A stretch of DNA of 64,000 nt from Lactococcus protaetiae (GCF_006965445.1 NZ_CP041356.1:1736001-1800000); one strand, 5' to 3'. Shown: positions 28,162 through 37,693, counted from the first letter of the stretch. The notes: generated from the letters alone by a model not told the origin. Numbers and translations are program-made.

Positions 28162-28905
28162 ATGATTTTTCAAGTCAATAATCTAAAGTTACACTATGAA
28201 GTTTTGGGTAAAGGAAAGCCACTCGTGATTTTGCATGGCTTAGCAGGAAATTTGGAGACAATGGAAGCTGTATTTGAGCCGGTTTTTAATGAAAAATCTG
28301 GTTTCCAGCGTTTATATGTTGATTTGCCTGGAATGGGGAAAACGAATGCTCCGCTAGAATTTGCTTCATCCGATGCTATTTTGGAAGTATTGTTATCTTT
28401 TGTAAAAGAAGTCGTTGGTTCTCCCTTTTTATTAGCTGGTTATTCTTATGGGGGCTATCTCGCTCGTGCAATGGCAGTAAAAGATGCAGCTGTTAATGGG
28501 TTGTTGTTGCTTGCGCCTGTGATTGTACCTGAGCATGACAAGAGAGCGTTACCTGAGACAGATTGGTTTTATGAAACGCAGATTTGCAAAATGGCTCAAG
28601 TGAGATATGATGCGGTTTCTAAGCAGGCGAATGAAGATTTTTTAGAGAAGTTGGATGATAAATATGCGTTGAGTTGGGATGTCTCAGCTGCTCATCGCTA
28701 TAGTCAACCTGCGTTGATTTTATTGGGACAGCAGGATGGTACAGTCGGTTTTGAGAATCAATTATCTTTGATTTTAGATTATCCTAGAGCCACCGTTGCA
28801 ATTTTAGATTTAGCAGGACACAATTTGCAAATGGAGCAAAGAGAAGTTTTTGAAGAACTTGTAAAAAATTGGATAGAGCGCTGTGAAATGACAGAGGTAA
28901 ATTAA
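28162..28905 (+). CDS. Alpha/beta hydrolase, first of two paralogues
   Basis: The start at 28162 (MIFQVNNLKLHYEVLGKGKP) follows GAGGGAAGA; an ATG 21 bases earlier overlaps phoH. The fold is shown by VILHGLAGN, the nucleophile elbow GYSYGG and the C-terminal LAGHNLQME His. It is highly similar to the product at 29428-30165, with a NUDIX gene between them. The substrate is unknown; a small-molecule esterase or thioesterase is plausible. Confidence 0.88.
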   Translation: MIFQVNNLKLHYEVLGKGKPLVILHGLAGNLETMEAVFEPVFNEKSGFQRLYVDLPGMGKTNAPLEFASSDAILEVLLSFVKEVVGSPFLLAGYSYGGYLARAMAVKDAAVNGLLLLAPVIVPEHDKRALPETDWFYETQICKMAQVRYDAVSKQANEDFLEKLDDKYALSWDVSAAHRYSQPALILLGQQDGTVGFENQLSLILDYPRATVAILDLAGHNLQMEQREVFEELVKNWIERCEMTEVN

Positions 28906-28906
28906 A

Positions 28907-29377
28907 ATGGCTGAAGGATATATCATGGATTTGCGCGAGAAAGTTGGACATATTCCGATGGTAATTGCGTGTGCGAGTGTGATTATCTATGATGAAACAC
29001 GGGGCATTCTTTTGCAAAAACGCAAGGATAATGGTCAGTGGTGTTATCATGGAGGTTCTGTGGAACCTGATGAAACAGTGGAAGAAGCAGCAAAGCGCGA
29101 GCTTTTCGAAGAAACAGGACTCTCTGCTTTGGAGATGGAGCTTTATACAGTAGCATCAGGGAAAGAACAACACTTCTTTTATCCTAATGGGGACGAGGTT
29201 CACATTGTGGATACTGTTTTTATTTGCAAAAATTTTTCGGGTGATATTGTCATGGAAGAGTCAGAAGTGACGGATTGTAGATGGTTTGCTTTTAGTCAAC
29301 TTCCAGATGATATTACACGAGCTACCAAAACTCCGATTTTGCGCTTTGCAAAGGAAATGCTCACAAGGAGTTTTTGA
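28907..29377 (+). CDS. NUDIX hydrolase
   Basis: The NUDIX box is complete: GGSVEPDETVEEAAKREL followed by FEETGL. NUDIX enzymes cleave nucleoside diphosphates linked to another group. Two starts are possible: ATG 28907, nine bases after AGAGG, or ATG 28925, six after GAAGGA, giving 156 or 150 residues. It sits between two paralogous hydrolases, so they may have been duplicated around it or transferred as a unit. Confidence 0.92.
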   Translation: MAEGYIMDLREKVGHIPMVIACASVIIYDETRGILLQKRKDNGQWCYHGGSVEPDETVEEAAKRELFEETGLSALEMELYTVASGKEQHFFYPNGDEVHIVDTVFICKNFSGDIVMEESEVTDCRWFAFSQLPDDITRATKTPILRFAKEMLTRSF

Positions 29378-29427
29378 GCAGTCTGTCAGAAATGGCAGAA
29401 ATAAAAAATGAATAAAAAGAGGATAAA

Positions 29428-30165
29428 ATGTTTTTCCAAATCGATGATTTTAAGCTACATTATGAAGTAATGGGTGAAGGAAAGCCGATATTGATTTTGC
29501 ATGGCTGGGCAGCTCATTTAGCAACGATGGCTGAAGTTTTTGAGCCAATTTTCAATGAGAAAATAGGATATAAACGGATTTACGTTGATTTACCAGGAAT
29601 GGGAGATTCATCTGTTCATGATGATTTTTCCTCGTCGGATATGATTTTATCTACTTTGATGAGCTTTGCAAAAGAAGTTATTGGTGAGCCTTTTTTGTTA
29701 GCTGGATATTCATATGGTGGATATTTGGCAAGAGCAATGGTAGCAAAAGGTGCTCAGGTATCAGGTTTGTTGCTCCTAGAACCTATGGTCATTCCAGATA
29801 CAGAGGCTAGAAATTTGCCTGATGTCGAATGGTTTTATGACACTGAGATTTGTCAGCAAGCGAGTGTCCGCTCAGACAAGCTTTGGCGAGATGCTAATTC
29901 AGAATTTTTGGCACGTTTGCGTGAGTCTTATGCGCTTAGTTTTGATACGAGCCATGTCAAAGCTTTCGATGCTCCGACTTTGATTTTGTTGGGACATCAA
30001 GATGGAACGGTGGGCTTTGTTGACCAACTTAGTTTGTTAAAAGATTATCCACGTACCACTTTTGCGATTTTGGATTTAGCAGGACACAATTTACAAATGG
30101 AACAGCCAGAAGTATTTGAATTCTTGGTAAAAAATTGGCTCTTACGAATCGAGAATGGTATTTGA
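29428..30165 (+). CDS. Alpha/beta hydrolase, second of two paralogues
   Basis: The 245-residue protein shares HGWAAHLATM, GYSYGGYLARAM, LDLAGHNLQMEQPEVFE and many other stretches with its upstream paralogue, including the Ser and His of the catalytic triad. Length and register match throughout, so this is a tandem duplication. GAGGATAAA precedes the ATG. Confidence 0.88.
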   Translation: MFFQIDDFKLHYEVMGEGKPILILHGWAAHLATMAEVFEPIFNEKIGYKRIYVDLPGMGDSSVHDDFSSSDMILSTLMSFAKEVIGEPFLLAGYSYGGYLARAMVAKGAQVSGLLLLEPMVIPDTEARNLPDVEWFYDTEICQQASVRSDKLWRDANSEFLARLRESYALSFDTSHVKAFDAPTLILLGHQDGTVGFVDQLSLLKDYPRTTFAILDLAGHNLQMEQPEVFEFLVKNWLLRIENGI

Positions 30166-30210
30166 TAATATTATAAAGCTTGTCAGTAACAAAAAATAAG
30201 GAAATATAAA

Positions 30211-30699
30211 ATGTACGTAGAAATGACAGATGAAACAGGAAAGGTTCCTGCAAACATCATTGAGCAAACTGAAAAAATCTTGGCATTTGCTGCTGAAAAA
30301 TTGAAGTTGAAAGATGCAACGGAGATGGCAGTCACATTTGTTGATAATGCTCGCTCTCATGAATTGAATTTGGAATATCGTGATACAGACCGTCCAACAG
30401 ATGTGATTTCGCTAGAGTACAAACCTGATGAAAGTGAATTTTTTTTTGATGAGGAAATGGAAATTCCTGAGGAATTGCTCAATGAGATGGATCCTTTTAT
30501 TGGTGAATTATTTATTTCGATTGATAAAGCAGCAGAGCAAGCAGCAGGTTATGGACATTCGATTGAACGTGAGTATGGCTGGCTTGCAGTACATGGTTTC
30601 TTGCATATCAATGGCTATGACCACTATACGCCTGAGGAAGAGGCAGAGATGTTTGGACTTCAAGAGGAGATTTTGACTGCCTATGGACTCACACGATAA
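30211..30699 (+). CDS. ybeY: Endoribonuclease YbeY (16S rRNA maturation)
   Basis: The zinc-binding H-x3-H-x5-H motif is seen as [11 protein letters not shown] (residues near 130-140), with the [12 protein letters not shown] family segment upstream. YbeY acts in 16S rRNA 3'-end maturation and ribosome quality control. The stop overlaps the dgkA start by 17 bases. Confidence 0.95.
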   Translation: MYVEMTDETGKVPANIIEQTEKILAFAAEKLKLKDATEMAVTFVDNARSHELNLEYRDTDRPTDVISLEYKPDESEFFFDEEMEIPEELLNEMDPFIGELFISIDKAAEQAAGYGHSIEREYGWLAVHGFLHINGYDHYTPEEEAEMFGLQEEILTAYGLTR

Positions 30700-31141
30700 A
30701 GATTTTAAAGTTTATGACAAGAAGGATTTCAAAAATCCGAATGACAAAAATGCTAATTCGCGCGATAAGTGGAAAAATAGAGATGTTTTTTCAAGTTTGA
30801 ATTTTGCTTTGACAGGAATTTTGACTGCTTTTCGTTATGAGCGAAATATGAGAAAACACGCTCTGTCAGCGATTGTAGCAATTGCTTTTGGGATATTTTT
30901 CAAAATTTCAGAGTTTGAGTGGTTATTTCTACTTTTATCTATTTTCCTTGTTTTTATGGCGGAACTTTTTAATTCAGCGATTGAAAATGTGGTTGATTTG
31001 GCCTCTGATTATCAGTTTCATATGCGGGCAAAACGTGCAAAAGATATGGCAGCTGGAGCGGTTCTTGTGATTTCAGGGTTTGCGATTGTGGTTGGTTTGA
31101 TTGTTTTTCTCCCTAAAATTTGGAGCTTAATTTTTAAATGA
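30683..31141 (+). CDS. dgkA: Undecaprenol/diacylglycerol kinase
   Basis: The 152-residue protein has a charged N-terminus of about 45 residues, then three membrane helices with the family signature [14 protein letters not shown]. The Gram-positive enzymes mainly phosphorylate undecaprenol to recycle the wall lipid carrier. ybeY-dgkA is a conserved pair, but the usual following gene era is absent and a nucleotidyltransferase gene takes its place. Confidence 0.93.
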   Translation: MDSHDKDFKVYDKKDFKNPNDKNANSRDKWKNRDVFSSLNFALTGILTAFRYERNMRKHALSAIVAIAFGIFFKISEFEWLFLLLSIFLVFMAELFNSAIENVVDLASDYQFHMRAKRAKDMAAGAVLVISGFAIVVGLIVFLPKIWSLIFK

Positions 31142-31713
31142 TAGATAAAGAAACAGAATTTTTAAATATTTTGCAGCAAAATACAGAACTGATGATGATT
31201 GTTGAGGAAGTGTCAAAACTAAATTTACCTCATTGGTATATCGCTGCTGGAAGTGTTTTTCAAACGGTGTGGAATGCTCAAGAGGGCAAGCCATTGATGA
31301 ATGAGGTTCATGATATAGATCTTGTTTATTTTGATTCTCATTTGTCAGCTGATGAATCTAAAATTGCTGACAAAGCTTTGGAAAATTTTTTGTCAGTAAA
31401 ATTTGGTTATCAATTTGATGTACACAATGAAGCTCAAATGCATCTTTGGCATGGTACTGACAGACTACCTTATACGAGCTGTGAAAATGCAATTGAACGC
31501 TGGATTGCAACGGTTCACGCTATCGGCATCACTCAGACACAGACGGGGCTTCGTTATTTTGCACCCTATGGTTTAGATGATATTTTTTCAAGAACAATTC
31601 GTCCATTGGTGCATGACGATATCACACGTGAGATGTATCTTGCTAAAGCAAAAAAATGGCAAGAAAGATTTCAGGGCTTGACTGTGCTTCCTTGGCCTGA
31701 TGATAAAGACTAA
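31138..31713 (+). CDS. Nucleotidyltransferase family protein
   Basis: The 191-residue protein matches the NTP_transf_6 type: [14 protein letters not shown], the metal-binding [11 protein letters not shown] and the C-terminal [18 protein letters not shown]. It overlaps dgkA by four bases (ATGA). The substrate is unknown. Confidence 0.85.
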   Translation: MIDKETEFLNILQQNTELMMIVEEVSKLNLPHWYIAAGSVFQTVWNAQEGKPLMNEVHDIDLVYFDSHLSADESKIADKALENFLSVKFGYQFDVHNEAQMHLWHGTDRLPYTSCENAIERWIATVHAIGITQTQTGLRYFAPYGLDDIFSRTIRPLVHDDITREMYLAKAKKWQERFQGLTVLPWPDDKD

Positions 31714-31800
31714 AAATACTGACAGAAATTCTGTCAGTATTCTCGACAAATCTGTCATTAAAAAAGTGTACTGACAACTTTCTGTCAGTACACTTTTTAT
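31712..31800. terminator. Double hairpin terminator built from CTGACAG/CTGTCAG
   Basis: The first hairpin is AATACTGACAG...CTGTCAGTATT (31715-31741). The second, AAAAGTGTACTGACA...TGTCAGTACACTTTT, spans about 31765-31798. They separate the convergent nucleotidyltransferase and rgg-type genes and both use the dispersed word. Confidence 0.85.
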
Positions 31801-31818
31801 TAAATGTAATAAAATTTC

Positions 31819-32697
31819 TCAAATATGCGATTCTTTTTTGTAACGTTCAAGTTCTTCAGTTGCTAAATTTGCAAGTCCGAAACATTCTAACAATTTGAAA
31901 GCCTCAATACAGGATTCAACAGCTAATAAACTTTCTTTCGAAGGATTTTTGCGAAAGCGATAAAGGACCTTAAAATAAGCAAACATCGCTCGTTCATACA
32001 TATTATAATCTGGTAAAATATGCGCATCTAAATAATCAAAAATCTCTCGCAGGGGTTCAAAATGTTTGTTTGCAATCAGTACACGAATGCTGGAAAGTAA
32101 AGCAGCATTGATATGTGACTGAAGTGCATCAGGATTGCGATATTGGACGCCAGGATTAATCATTTTGTGGACCAATTCCCGAAGTTGATGGTCAGAAAAA
32201 ATACTTGCACAATTCATTAAAATTTCACATTCTAGCATCCACCATTGTGAAACGCCCATGAGATAGTCGTAAATTTTCAGAATGCCAGCATCAGAAATCT
32301 TGAAATCTTTATCAACTTGTGCCAGAAAACTCTCCGCCTGTACGAGATAGATAAAATATCTAGGATCATCAGGATATTTCGCTAAGTCATCTTTTAATTC
32401 GTTCACTAATTTTTGTAATTTAGATGAATTTCGTTCCCAATAAGTTCGAAAAATAGCACCACCGATTTGCAAGGGAAGATAATCGGCTTGCTCGTAATAA
32501 AGATATTCAAAATCTCCAAGTGTACTGCCAATTTGAGTGAGGGCATACATCAGCTTTTCAATCGTCAAGCTTGTTTTTCCTTGCTCAAATTTTAAAAGTT
32601 GTGAATAGGAAAGCTGCTCACTCGCCACGGCCTTTGCTTCAATTTTTTTTAGTAAACGCAAGGATTTATAAGTCTTCCCAATTAATTTATCAACCAT
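31819..32697 (-). CDS. Rgg/GadR/MutR-family transcriptional regulator
   Basis: The 292-residue protein has an N-terminal XRE-type helix-turn-helix (SYSQLLKFEQGKTSLTIEKL) and a long alpha-helical C-terminus of the Rgg type, which in relatives binds short peptide pheromones. GAGG lies six bases before the ATG. It is divergent from an ABC-2 exporter operon, its likely target. I did not find a convincing pheromone gene in the 215-base divergent region. Confidence 0.88.
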   Translation of the reverse strand: MVDKLIGKTYKSLRLLKKIEAKAVASEQLSYSQLLKFEQGKTSLTIEKLMYALTQIGSTLGDFEYLYYEQADYLPLQIGGAIFRTYWERNSSKLQKLVNELKDDLAKYPDDPRYFIYLVQAESFLAQVDKDFKISDAGILKIYDYLMGVSQWWMLECEILMNCASIFSDHQLRELVHKMINPGVQYRNPDALQSHINAALLSSIRVLIANKHFEPLREIFDYLDAHILPDYNMYERAMFAYFKVLYRFRKNPSKESLLAVESCIEAFKLLECFGLANLATEELERYKKESHI

Positions 32698-32775
32698 TTT
32701 TTCCTCTCATATCTGCGAAATTTCACTTTAAAAAATATTGATTTCGCTTTCAAGTCATTATACAATAAAAACATA

Positions 32776-32831
32776 AAATTTGATAGCGCCGTTTCCTCCT
32801 AAAAAAATTTGAAACTGCTATCAAATTTTTT
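32776..32831 (+). promoter_or_regulatory. 12-bp inverted repeat with T tail in the rgg/ABC divergent region
   Basis: AAATTTGATAGC (32776-32787) and GCTATCAAATTT (32817-32828) are perfect arms, followed by T residues. It could be a terminator-like attenuator for the exporter operon or a regulator site. Confidence 0.5.
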
Positions 32832-32851
32832 GTGCAAAGTTTGATATACTA

Positions 32852-32895
32852 CGTATATCAGGTTTTGACAGTTCTGTCAAAACCCTTATTATCAG
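32852..32895 (+). promoter_or_regulatory. Two adjacent palindromes upstream of the ABC exporter operon
   Basis: GATATAC-TAC-GTATATC is followed by GGTTTTGACAG-TT-CTGTCAAAACC, an 11-bp perfect arm pair with a two-base centre. They lie 18 to 61 bases before the ATPase start and are candidate operator sites for the Rgg protein. Confidence 0.45.
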
Positions 32896-32912
32896 CAGAA
32901 ATCAGGAAAATT

Positions 32913-33908
32913 ATGGAAAAAATGATAGAGGTTAATGAACTCAGTAAAAGCTTCAAAAAAACAATTAAGCAATCTGGTTTAAAAGGAGCTGTTAAATCTC
33001 TTTTCAATCCAGAGTATGAAACCTTTGAAGCAGTAAAAAATCTAACTTTTGATGTAAAAAAGGGGGAGATTCTTGGCTTTATTGGTGCAAATGGTGCAGG
33101 TAAATCTACAACAATTAAGATGTTAACAGGGATATTAACTCCAACAAGCGGGACTTGTAGGATTAATGGAAAAATTCCGCAAGAAAATCGCACCGAATAT
33201 GTCAAAGAAATCGGTGTTGTATTTGGTCAACGTACGCAACTTTGGTGGGATTTGGCACTACAAGAAACATATAGTGTGCTTAAAGAAATTTATGAAGTAC
33301 CCGACAAACAATTTCAAAAACGCATGGATTTTCTCAATGAAGTGCTTGAATTACATGAGTTTATCAAAGACCCCGTCCGTACACTTTCACTTGGTCAACG
33401 GATGCGAGCAGATATTGCTGCAAGTCTTTTACATAGTCCCAAAGTGTTATTTTTGGATGAGCCAACTATAGGACTTGATGTTGCAGTCAAGGATAATATT
33501 AGAAAAGCGATTATGCAAATTAATCAAGAAGAAAAAACAACGATTATCCTGACGACGCATGACCTTGCGGATATTGAACTGCTTTGCAATCGAATTTATA
33601 TGATTGATAAAGGAGAAGCAATGTTTGATGGTTCTGTCAGCCAATTAAAATCGACATTTGGTAAGATTCATGAAGTTGATTTTGAATTGTTCAGCGAAGA
33701 AGAGGTGAAAAAGATTAATTTTGCTAGCTTTTCAGACGTTGAAATCGAACAAGTGGGGCGACAGGTAAAAGTTCGATTTGATGCGACAAAAATTACAGTG
33801 CCACAACTTTTGCACTCTGTGATGAGTCAAGCTCAAGTGCTGGATGTTTCGGTTAAAGATGCTGACATTGAGGAAATTATTCGTAGATTTTTTAGAAAGG
33901 AGATTTAG
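32913..33908 (+). CDS. ABC-2 type exporter, ATP-binding subunit
   Basis: I use ATG 32913 (MEKMIEVNELSKSF, 331 residues) with AGGAA upstream; an earlier frame from 32832 would run through the palindromes. Walker A GANGAGKSTT, signature LSLGQRMRAD and Walker B VLFLDEPTIGLD are present. The long Q-loop segment QRTQLWWDLALQETY is typical of the ABC-2 family with DUF-type permeases. It works with the two permeases downstream. Confidence 0.93.
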   Translation: MEKMIEVNELSKSFKKTIKQSGLKGAVKSLFNPEYETFEAVKNLTFDVKKGEILGFIGANGAGKSTTIKMLTGILTPTSGTCRINGKIPQENRTEYVKEIGVVFGQRTQLWWDLALQETYSVLKEIYEVPDKQFQKRMDFLNEVLELHEFIKDPVRTLSLGQRMRADIAASLLHSPKVLFLDEPTIGLDVAVKDNIRKAIMQINQEEKTTIILTTHDLADIELLCNRIYMIDKGEAMFDGSVSQLKSTFGKIHEVDFELFSEEEVKKINFASFSDVEIEQVGRQVKVRFDATKITVPQLLHSVMSQAQVLDVSVKDADIEEIIRRFFRKEI

Positions 33909-33909
33909 A

Positions 33910-34758
33910 GTGAGAGGACTTTATTCTAATTTTAAAAAATATCGCCCATTCCTACGTGCGGGAGTTCAAGGTCTGATGGCATATCGGATGGATTTTTTGA
34001 TTTACAGGTTGGGTGATATTATGGGGGCCATTGTTACTTTCTTTCTATGGCAAGCTGTTTTTCTGAGTTCACCACGGACTAATCTTAACGGTTTTACCGT
34101 TCAAGAAATGACGCTTTATGTTTTTTTGAGTTTTTTCACCTCCCAACTTTCTTATTCAGACGGCGCTTGGGCGCTTGGCGATGAAGTGAAAGACGGTTCA
34201 GTTGCGATGCGTCTTTTGAAACCAGTTAACTTTAATGCAACTTTTTTGTTCAACGAATTAGGCGGAAAATCTGTTGCAATTGGAATGCTTAGTGTACCGA
34301 TTTTTGGCGGTGTTTTACTCTATCAATTTTTGCATCCTGCAACAGTAAGTTTTAGTTTCATTAATTTTGCTCTATTTCTTTTGAGCTCGATATTTGCCTA
34401 TTTTATCAATTTTTATTTTAATCTTTGCTATGGTTTCACAGCATTTGTGTTCCAAAATTTGTGGGGAGCCAATGTTTTGAAAAGTGCAGTCGTTGCTTTT
34501 ATGTCGGGTTCGTTGATTCCGTTGAGCTTTTTTCCACCAGCTATTGGACATCTATTGAGCTTATTGCCTTTTTCTAGCTTGATCTATACACCAGTGATGA
34601 TTTATTTAGGGAAAGAAAATACGAGCCAAATTTTAATTGCTTTTGCTATTCAAGTTGTTTGGCTTTTAATTTTCATGGGGTTATCAAAGTTAATTTGGCG
34701 TTATACAATCACACGCCTCAATGTGCAAGGGGTTAAAAAAGTTGGAACGACTATTTAA
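33910..34758 (+). CDS. ABC-2 type exporter, permease subunit 1
   Basis: A GTG at 33910 just after AAAGGAGA gives 282 residues (MRGLYSNFKKYRPFL); an earlier in-frame ATG lies inside the ATPase gene. About six membrane segments and the motif YSDGAWALGDEVKDGSVAMRL are typical of the ABC2_membrane_6 family. It starts one base after the ATPase stop. Confidence 0.88.
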   Translation: MRGLYSNFKKYRPFLRAGVQGLMAYRMDFLIYRLGDIMGAIVTFFLWQAVFLSSPRTNLNGFTVQEMTLYVFLSFFTSQLSYSDGAWALGDEVKDGSVAMRLLKPVNFNATFLFNELGGKSVAIGMLSVPIFGGVLLYQFLHPATVSFSFINFALFLLSSIFAYFINFYFNLCYGFTAFVFQNLWGANVLKSAVVAFMSGSLIPLSFFPPAIGHLLSLLPFSSLIYTPVMIYLGKENTSQILIAFAIQVVWLLIFMGLSKLIWRYTITRLNVQGVKKVGTTI

Positions 34759-34782
34759 GCAGAGTAAAATATTGGGGGAACT

Positions 34783-35568
34783 ATGAAAAGAATTTTAAGA
34801 TTAGAAAAAATCTTTGCCGCACAATATCTCAAACAATTGATGGAATACAAAGCAGATTTTTTGGTGGGAATTATTGGTGTTTTTTTGACACAAGGGCTAA
34901 ATATTTTGCTGATTGGAATTATTTTTACACAGATTCCAAGTTTACGTGGCTGGAGTTTACCTGAGATTATTTTTATTTATGGCTATGGCTCGCTTCCTAA
35001 AGGCATTGACCACGTCTTAACAGATAATCTTTGGGCGGTTGGACAGCGACTGGTCCGTAGGGGAGATTTTGACAAATATATGACGCGTCCGATTAGTCCA
35101 TTGATTTACTGTGCGCTCGAAATGTTTCAAGTTGATGGTTTTGGTGAGATGTTAATCGGGATATTATTAATGGCAAGTACATGGCAGACGGTTGCTTGGA
35201 CTCCACTCAAAGCTTTTGCTTTTATTGTAAGTATTCCTTTTGCGACATTGATCTATACAGCACTGAAAATAATACTTTCAAGTTTAGCATTTTGGATGAA
35301 ACAAAGCGGAAGTTTGCTATATGTTTTTTATCAGGTCAATGGATTTTCAAAATATCCTGTCACGATTTATAATTTTCCAGTTCGTTTTTTGATTAGTTTT
35401 ATAGTGCCGTTTGCCTTTACGGCTTATTACCCAGCAAGTTTCTTACTGAAAGGGCAAAATTTTGTTTTAAATATTGGGGGGACAATACTTGTTTCTGTCC
35501 TGTTTATGACTTTTGCACTCTGGATTTGGAATAAGGGAATTGCGGCATACGAGTCCGCAGGCTCTTGA
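34783..35568 (+). CDS. ABC-2 type exporter, permease subunit 2
   Basis: The 261-residue protein has about six membrane segments and the family segment DNLWAVGQRLVRRGDFDKYM, and matches the second permease of such two-permease exporters. GGGGG lies upstream of the ATG. The exported substrate is unknown. Confidence 0.88.
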   Translation: MKRILRLEKIFAAQYLKQLMEYKADFLVGIIGVFLTQGLNILLIGIIFTQIPSLRGWSLPEIIFIYGYGSLPKGIDHVLTDNLWAVGQRLVRRGDFDKYMTRPISPLIYCALEMFQVDGFGEMLIGILLMASTWQTVAWTPLKAFAFIVSIPFATLIYTALKIILSSLAFWMKQSGSLLYVFYQVNGFSKYPVTIYNFPVRFLISFIVPFAFTAYYPASFLLKGQNFVLNIGGTILVSVLFMTFALWIWNKGIAAYESAGS

Positions 35569-35604
35569 GATAACGATTGAAAAAGCTTTGATAGACAATT
35601 CTTA

Positions 35605-35725
35605 TACTAGTTCACCTCTAAATCCGCATAAGCAGATTTGGTAGTTGGATTGCAAATATACCGTCTTTTGCTCTTAACATTTCGTCTTGCCAGCTTTGCT
35701 GGATTGCGATTTGAACTTCCAACTT
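35605..35725. repeat. Fragment of the composite repeat and modular hairpin, copy H
   Basis: TACTAGTTCACCTCTAAATC is the reverse complement of the hairpin module at 63749-63807. It is followed by CCAGCTTTGCTGG and ATTGCGATTTGAACTTCC, both shared with copy G (60730-60770). It lies between the exporter and comFC, just past the comFC stop. Confidence 0.75.
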
Positions 35726-35729
35726 AGAT

Positions 35730-36376
35730 TTAGCGACATAACGAAAAAGTCTTGATTTCTCTAACACCTGAATCTTTAAGAAGATGAGTAGCGTGCTGTA
35801 AGGTTGCTCCTGTGGTATAAATATCATCGACTAAGAGGACTTTTGGGGAAGGATTGCGTTTTCTATTATAGAAAACGCATTTTTTGAGTTTAAGCGATCT
35901 TTTCTGTCAAGAGAACTTTGAGTTGATGTGTCAGATTTAACAAGCAACTCTGTAAAAGAATGCTCTTTTAGAAAGGCAGAAACTTGATTAAATCCACGCT
36001 CTTGATAGCGTTCTGGACTGATTGGGATAGGAACGACCGTAAAGTTTTTGTCAAATTTTTGGAAAAATGATTTAAAAATTTTATGAAGTTGGTAATCCCC
36101 AAGAAATTTATAACGACTGAAATAGTCGTGCATTGCGCCATTGTACTGGAAAATAGCTTGGTGGTTAATCAAGATACCTTTACTTTCCCATTCTTGACAA
36201 TCTTTGCAAATCTGTGAATCCCCTGACTTATAGCAACGTGGGCAGTGTTCTGTTGGGATTTTTATAAAATCTTGCTGACAATCTGGACAGATAAATTGCT
36301 CAGAAGTTTTGAGAAGAAACAAATCTGAAAAGCGATAATGAATATGAAATTTAGCGTGACAGAGCAGGCAGGTCAT
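35730..36376 (-). pseudogene. comFC: ComFC phosphoribosyltransferase-like competence protein, frameshifted
   Basis: ComFC is needed for DNA uptake and is thought to help bring in single strands. The N-terminus has zinc-ligand pairs (CLLCHA, CPDC, CPRC, CKDC) and VVPIPISPERYQERGFNQ. The first frame ends after about 181 residues, but the next frame continues KVLLVDDIYTTGATLQHAT to a stop at 35730, the PRPP-loop end of ComFC. One base is missing between about 35850 and 35862; adding an A to the A4 run (read on the minus strand) would give EKRNPSPKVLL and a 215-residue protein, the normal size. It overlaps comFA by four bases. Confidence 0.8.
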
Positions 36377-37644
36377 AAAACTCCTCCTCTACGATTTGAT
36401 TTTTTTATTTCCTGAACAGCTTTAAGCATGGCTTTAGTTCGTCCTTCGTGAAAAAAGTAGACTAATCCACTAGGGCGCGTGATTGAGCGCCCAACTCGCC
36501 CTGACATTTGGATAAGGGCTGATTTTGTAAAATTAGTGTGATGAGCGAGGAGAACAAAGACGTCTATTTCTGGAAAAGTGACTCCACGCTCTAAAATACT
36601 TGTGGTGACAAGGATGGAGTAGTTTCCTGAACGAAAGTCTTCAACGATATTTAAGCGCTGCTTGCTTTTGGAGGATACAAATGCAATTTTTTCTTCTGGA
36701 AATTTTTGCTTTAACTTTTTTGTAAAAGATTCACCAAACTTAATTTCGGGGACAAAAATAAGAAGCGGGAAACGGCTTATTCTCTGCTTTTTTAAACATT
36801 GGATAAATTTTGTATGCCATAAAAGTTTTGGAACAGTAAGCTTGCCTCCATGAAAACGTTGAGTTAGCTCAAGTTGATGGAGAGCTCCGATTTTGATTTG
36901 ATGATCTAAAAAATCAGTGGTTGTGGCAGTCAGATAAATTAAACAAGAATCAGGTTTTCTGGCAGTGCAAGCAGCAAAATAAAGCATTGGATTGTCTGCA
37001 AAAGGAAAGGCATCAACTTCGTCAACAATCAATAAGTCAAAGGCATCACGAAATCGTAAGAGTTGATGCGTAGTCGCAATCACAAGTGGGGCACGAAAAT
37101 AAGGCTGACCTTCGCCATGCAAGAGTGGTATTTTACAAGAAAAATCACGAGAAAGTCGTTGATGTAGCTCGATACAGACATCAATTCGAGGACTGACAAC
37201 TGCAACACTTTTTCCATCTCTCAAATATTGATTGATGATTGGGTAAATCATCTCGGTCTTTCCTGCACCTGTGACAGCTCTGACAAGAATCTGTGAGTGC
37301 TGACGGCAATCTGTGACAAGGCTGTCAGCGATTTTTTGCTGTTCTGAGGTTAGTTTTCCTGACCAACGAAGATAAGAATGTGCTATAAAATTTTGCTGAG
37401 GGAAGTGATAGAGTGACTCATCAGAGCGCACCCTTCCCAGATTAATACAAGTCGGGCAATAAAAACATCCTAGAGGAAGTCGAACCATAACTTTTTTGTG
37501 GATGCTGCCACATCGCAAACATTTGATGCTGTCAGTGCTGACAGAAATCATAGCAGGAGATTGGTTAAAATCAGCTTTGCTGACAGAATGTCTGATGCGA
37601 TTAAAATCTGTTGTCAGTAATAATCGTCCGTATAAATCTTTCAT
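36373..37644 (-). CDS. comFA: ComFA DNA helicase-like competence protein
   Basis: ComFA is an ATP-driven motor for DNA entry during transformation. The 423-residue protein has a zinc finger (CLRCGSIH and CFYCPTC, residues about 40-70), Walker A AVTGAGKTE, DEVD box LIVDEVDAFP, TATTTD motif and helicase motif VI QMSGRVGRS. A palindrome copy at 37529-37544 is read as SVSTDS. A TACGTATA close to the combox consensus lies just upstream of the start on this strand. Confidence 0.93.
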   Translation of the reverse strand: MKDLYGRLLLTTDFNRIRHSVSKADFNQSPAMISVSTDSIKCLRCGSIHKKVMVRLPLGCFYCPTCINLGRVRSDESLYHFPQQNFIAHSYLRWSGKLTSEQQKIADSLVTDCRQHSQILVRAVTGAGKTEMIYPIINQYLRDGKSVAVVSPRIDVCIELHQRLSRDFSCKIPLLHGEGQPYFRAPLVIATTHQLLRFRDAFDLLIVDEVDAFPFADNPMLYFAACTARKPDSCLIYLTATTTDFLDHQIKIGALHQLELTQRFHGGKLTVPKLLWHTKFIQCLKKQRISRFPLLIFVPEIKFGESFTKKLKQKFPEEKIAFVSSKSKQRLNIVEDFRSGNYSILVTTSILERGVTFPEIDVFVLLAHHTNFTKSALIQMSGRVGRSITRPSGLVYFFHEGRTKAMLKAVQEIKKSNRRGGVL

Positions 37645-37693
37645 AAATAGTTATACGTAAAACTTTGCTTGATGTAACGCGTATTTTAAATAT

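Noticed and set aside
32698-32912. Search for a short hydrophobic peptide pheromone gene beside the Rgg regulator
   Set aside because: No short frame with start, ribosome binding site and hydrophobic C-terminus was convincing on either strand.
36700-37660. Reading comFA as a generic DEAD-box helicase or a defence helicase
   Set aside because: The N-terminal zinc finger and the overlap with comFC identify it as ComFA.
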